A stretch of 32,835 nt of DNA. It comes from Lingula anatina. Its lineage: Eukaryota > Brachiopoda > Lingulata > Lingulida > Lingulidae. The DNA lies in assembly GCF_001039355.2 (NCBI RefSeq), contig NW_019775919.1:74385-107219 (forward strand), in the 5' to 3' direction. The translations under genes and the position numbers were made by a program. Below, piece by piece: positions 32,437 to 32,835 of the stretch. Within the stretch, counting starts at the first letter, position 1; the number at the start of each line of letters is the position of its first letter. The notes under the pieces are model-generated. The model did no database searches. It was not told the origin of the DNA and worked only from the letters and a program-made list of their open reading frames with translations.

Positions 32437-32452
32437 CGTGCACTTTCCTTGT

Positions 32453-32835
32453 AAACACGATAAGTGGAAGGCAGTTTCACTTTTTGGCTTAATATTTACA
32501 GAGCTGATGAATATTCATAAAACGCAGGTCAAGTTCGAAAATCAGCATGATCGGGCCATTTTAAGGGAAGTTATGCTGTTTTTTCACTTTTTTCAGCATA
32601 TATGCAACCCTGTAAACACATTTTAAGGAAAACCGTTAGGCCTGTTGTCATGAAACTCACAGTAGTGGTCAATCTTACTAAAATGGAGGTTAAGTTCGAA
32701 AATCAGCATAATCGGGGCATTATTTTAGAAGTTATGCTGTTTTTTCACATTTCCTCAGATTCAACTCTTAGGCATGTTAACAGTCTCATTATTGAACTAA
32801 TAAGATACGTAAAAGTGTTTGTTTGACATTTCCTG
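32453..32835 (+). repeat. Dispersed repeat, copy B, with internal 161-bp period
   Basis: It begins AACACGATAAGTGGAA like copy A. The phrase AAGTTCGAAAATCAGCAT occurs at 32531 and 32692, and AAGTTATGCTG at 32568 and 32729, so two units sit 161 bases apart. It ends with ATACGTAAAAGT as copy A does and is cut by the window edge. The period matches the size of bivalve pearl/BIV160 core repeats, but sequence identity to them is not established. Confidence 0.85.

Overview
The window looks like nuclear DNA of an invertebrate animal, most likely a marine bivalve mollusc. The genes are intron-rich with short coding exons, the DNA is AT-rich, and introns carry degraded Tc1 and non-LTR elements, microsatellites and short dispersed repeats. 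One repeat family has an internal period of about 161 bp, reminiscent of bivalve pearl/BIV160 sequences. The organism call is inference; the gene calls rest on splice-consistent exon chains that I translated by hand.

Layout, left to right. (1) 1-2500: the last exon of an unrecognised plus-strand gene (1062-1253), flanked by two inverted copies of a ~240-bp repeat, then a degenerate repeat block rich in a small hairpin motif. (2) 2659-6220, plus: a complete three-exon gene for a 319-residue all-kelch beta-propeller protein. Its second intron holds a dead Tc1-family transposon with recognisable inverted ends. (3) 8091-10436, minus: a complete NACA gene (209 residues, six coding exons plus a 5' UTR exon). 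Two of its introns hold near-identical candidate box C/D snoRNAs on the sense strand. (4) 11385-11520: a compact divergent promoter (CRE plus CCAAT) between NACA and the next gene. (5) 12773-20704, plus: a 16-coding-exon gene for a 769-residue protein. A DZANK1-like chitobiase-C-terminal-type domain and a long low-complexity linker are joined to a complete four-repeat annexin core. This chimera is the most unusual object in the window. (6) 22836-30119, plus: a complete TUT1 (Star-PAP, U6 terminal uridylyltransferase) gene of 997 residues in ten exons. (7) 31210-32297 onward, plus: the first two exons of a gene that probably encodes a mitochondrial poly(A) polymerase (MTPAP-like); it runs off the window.

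TUT1 and the probable MTPAP belong to the same nucleotidyltransferase superfamily and lie head-to-tail, so the right third is a possible RNA-tailing enzyme neighbourhood. The other genes are general cell biology (nascent-chain chaperoning, calcium/membrane binding, kelch scaffold) with no evident shared pathway. A 106-bp perfect palindrome in the chimeric gene's first intron is built from a short motif that recurs elsewhere in the window. A single N at 12950 sits between duplicated flanks of a CA repeat and is probably an assembly join artefact.
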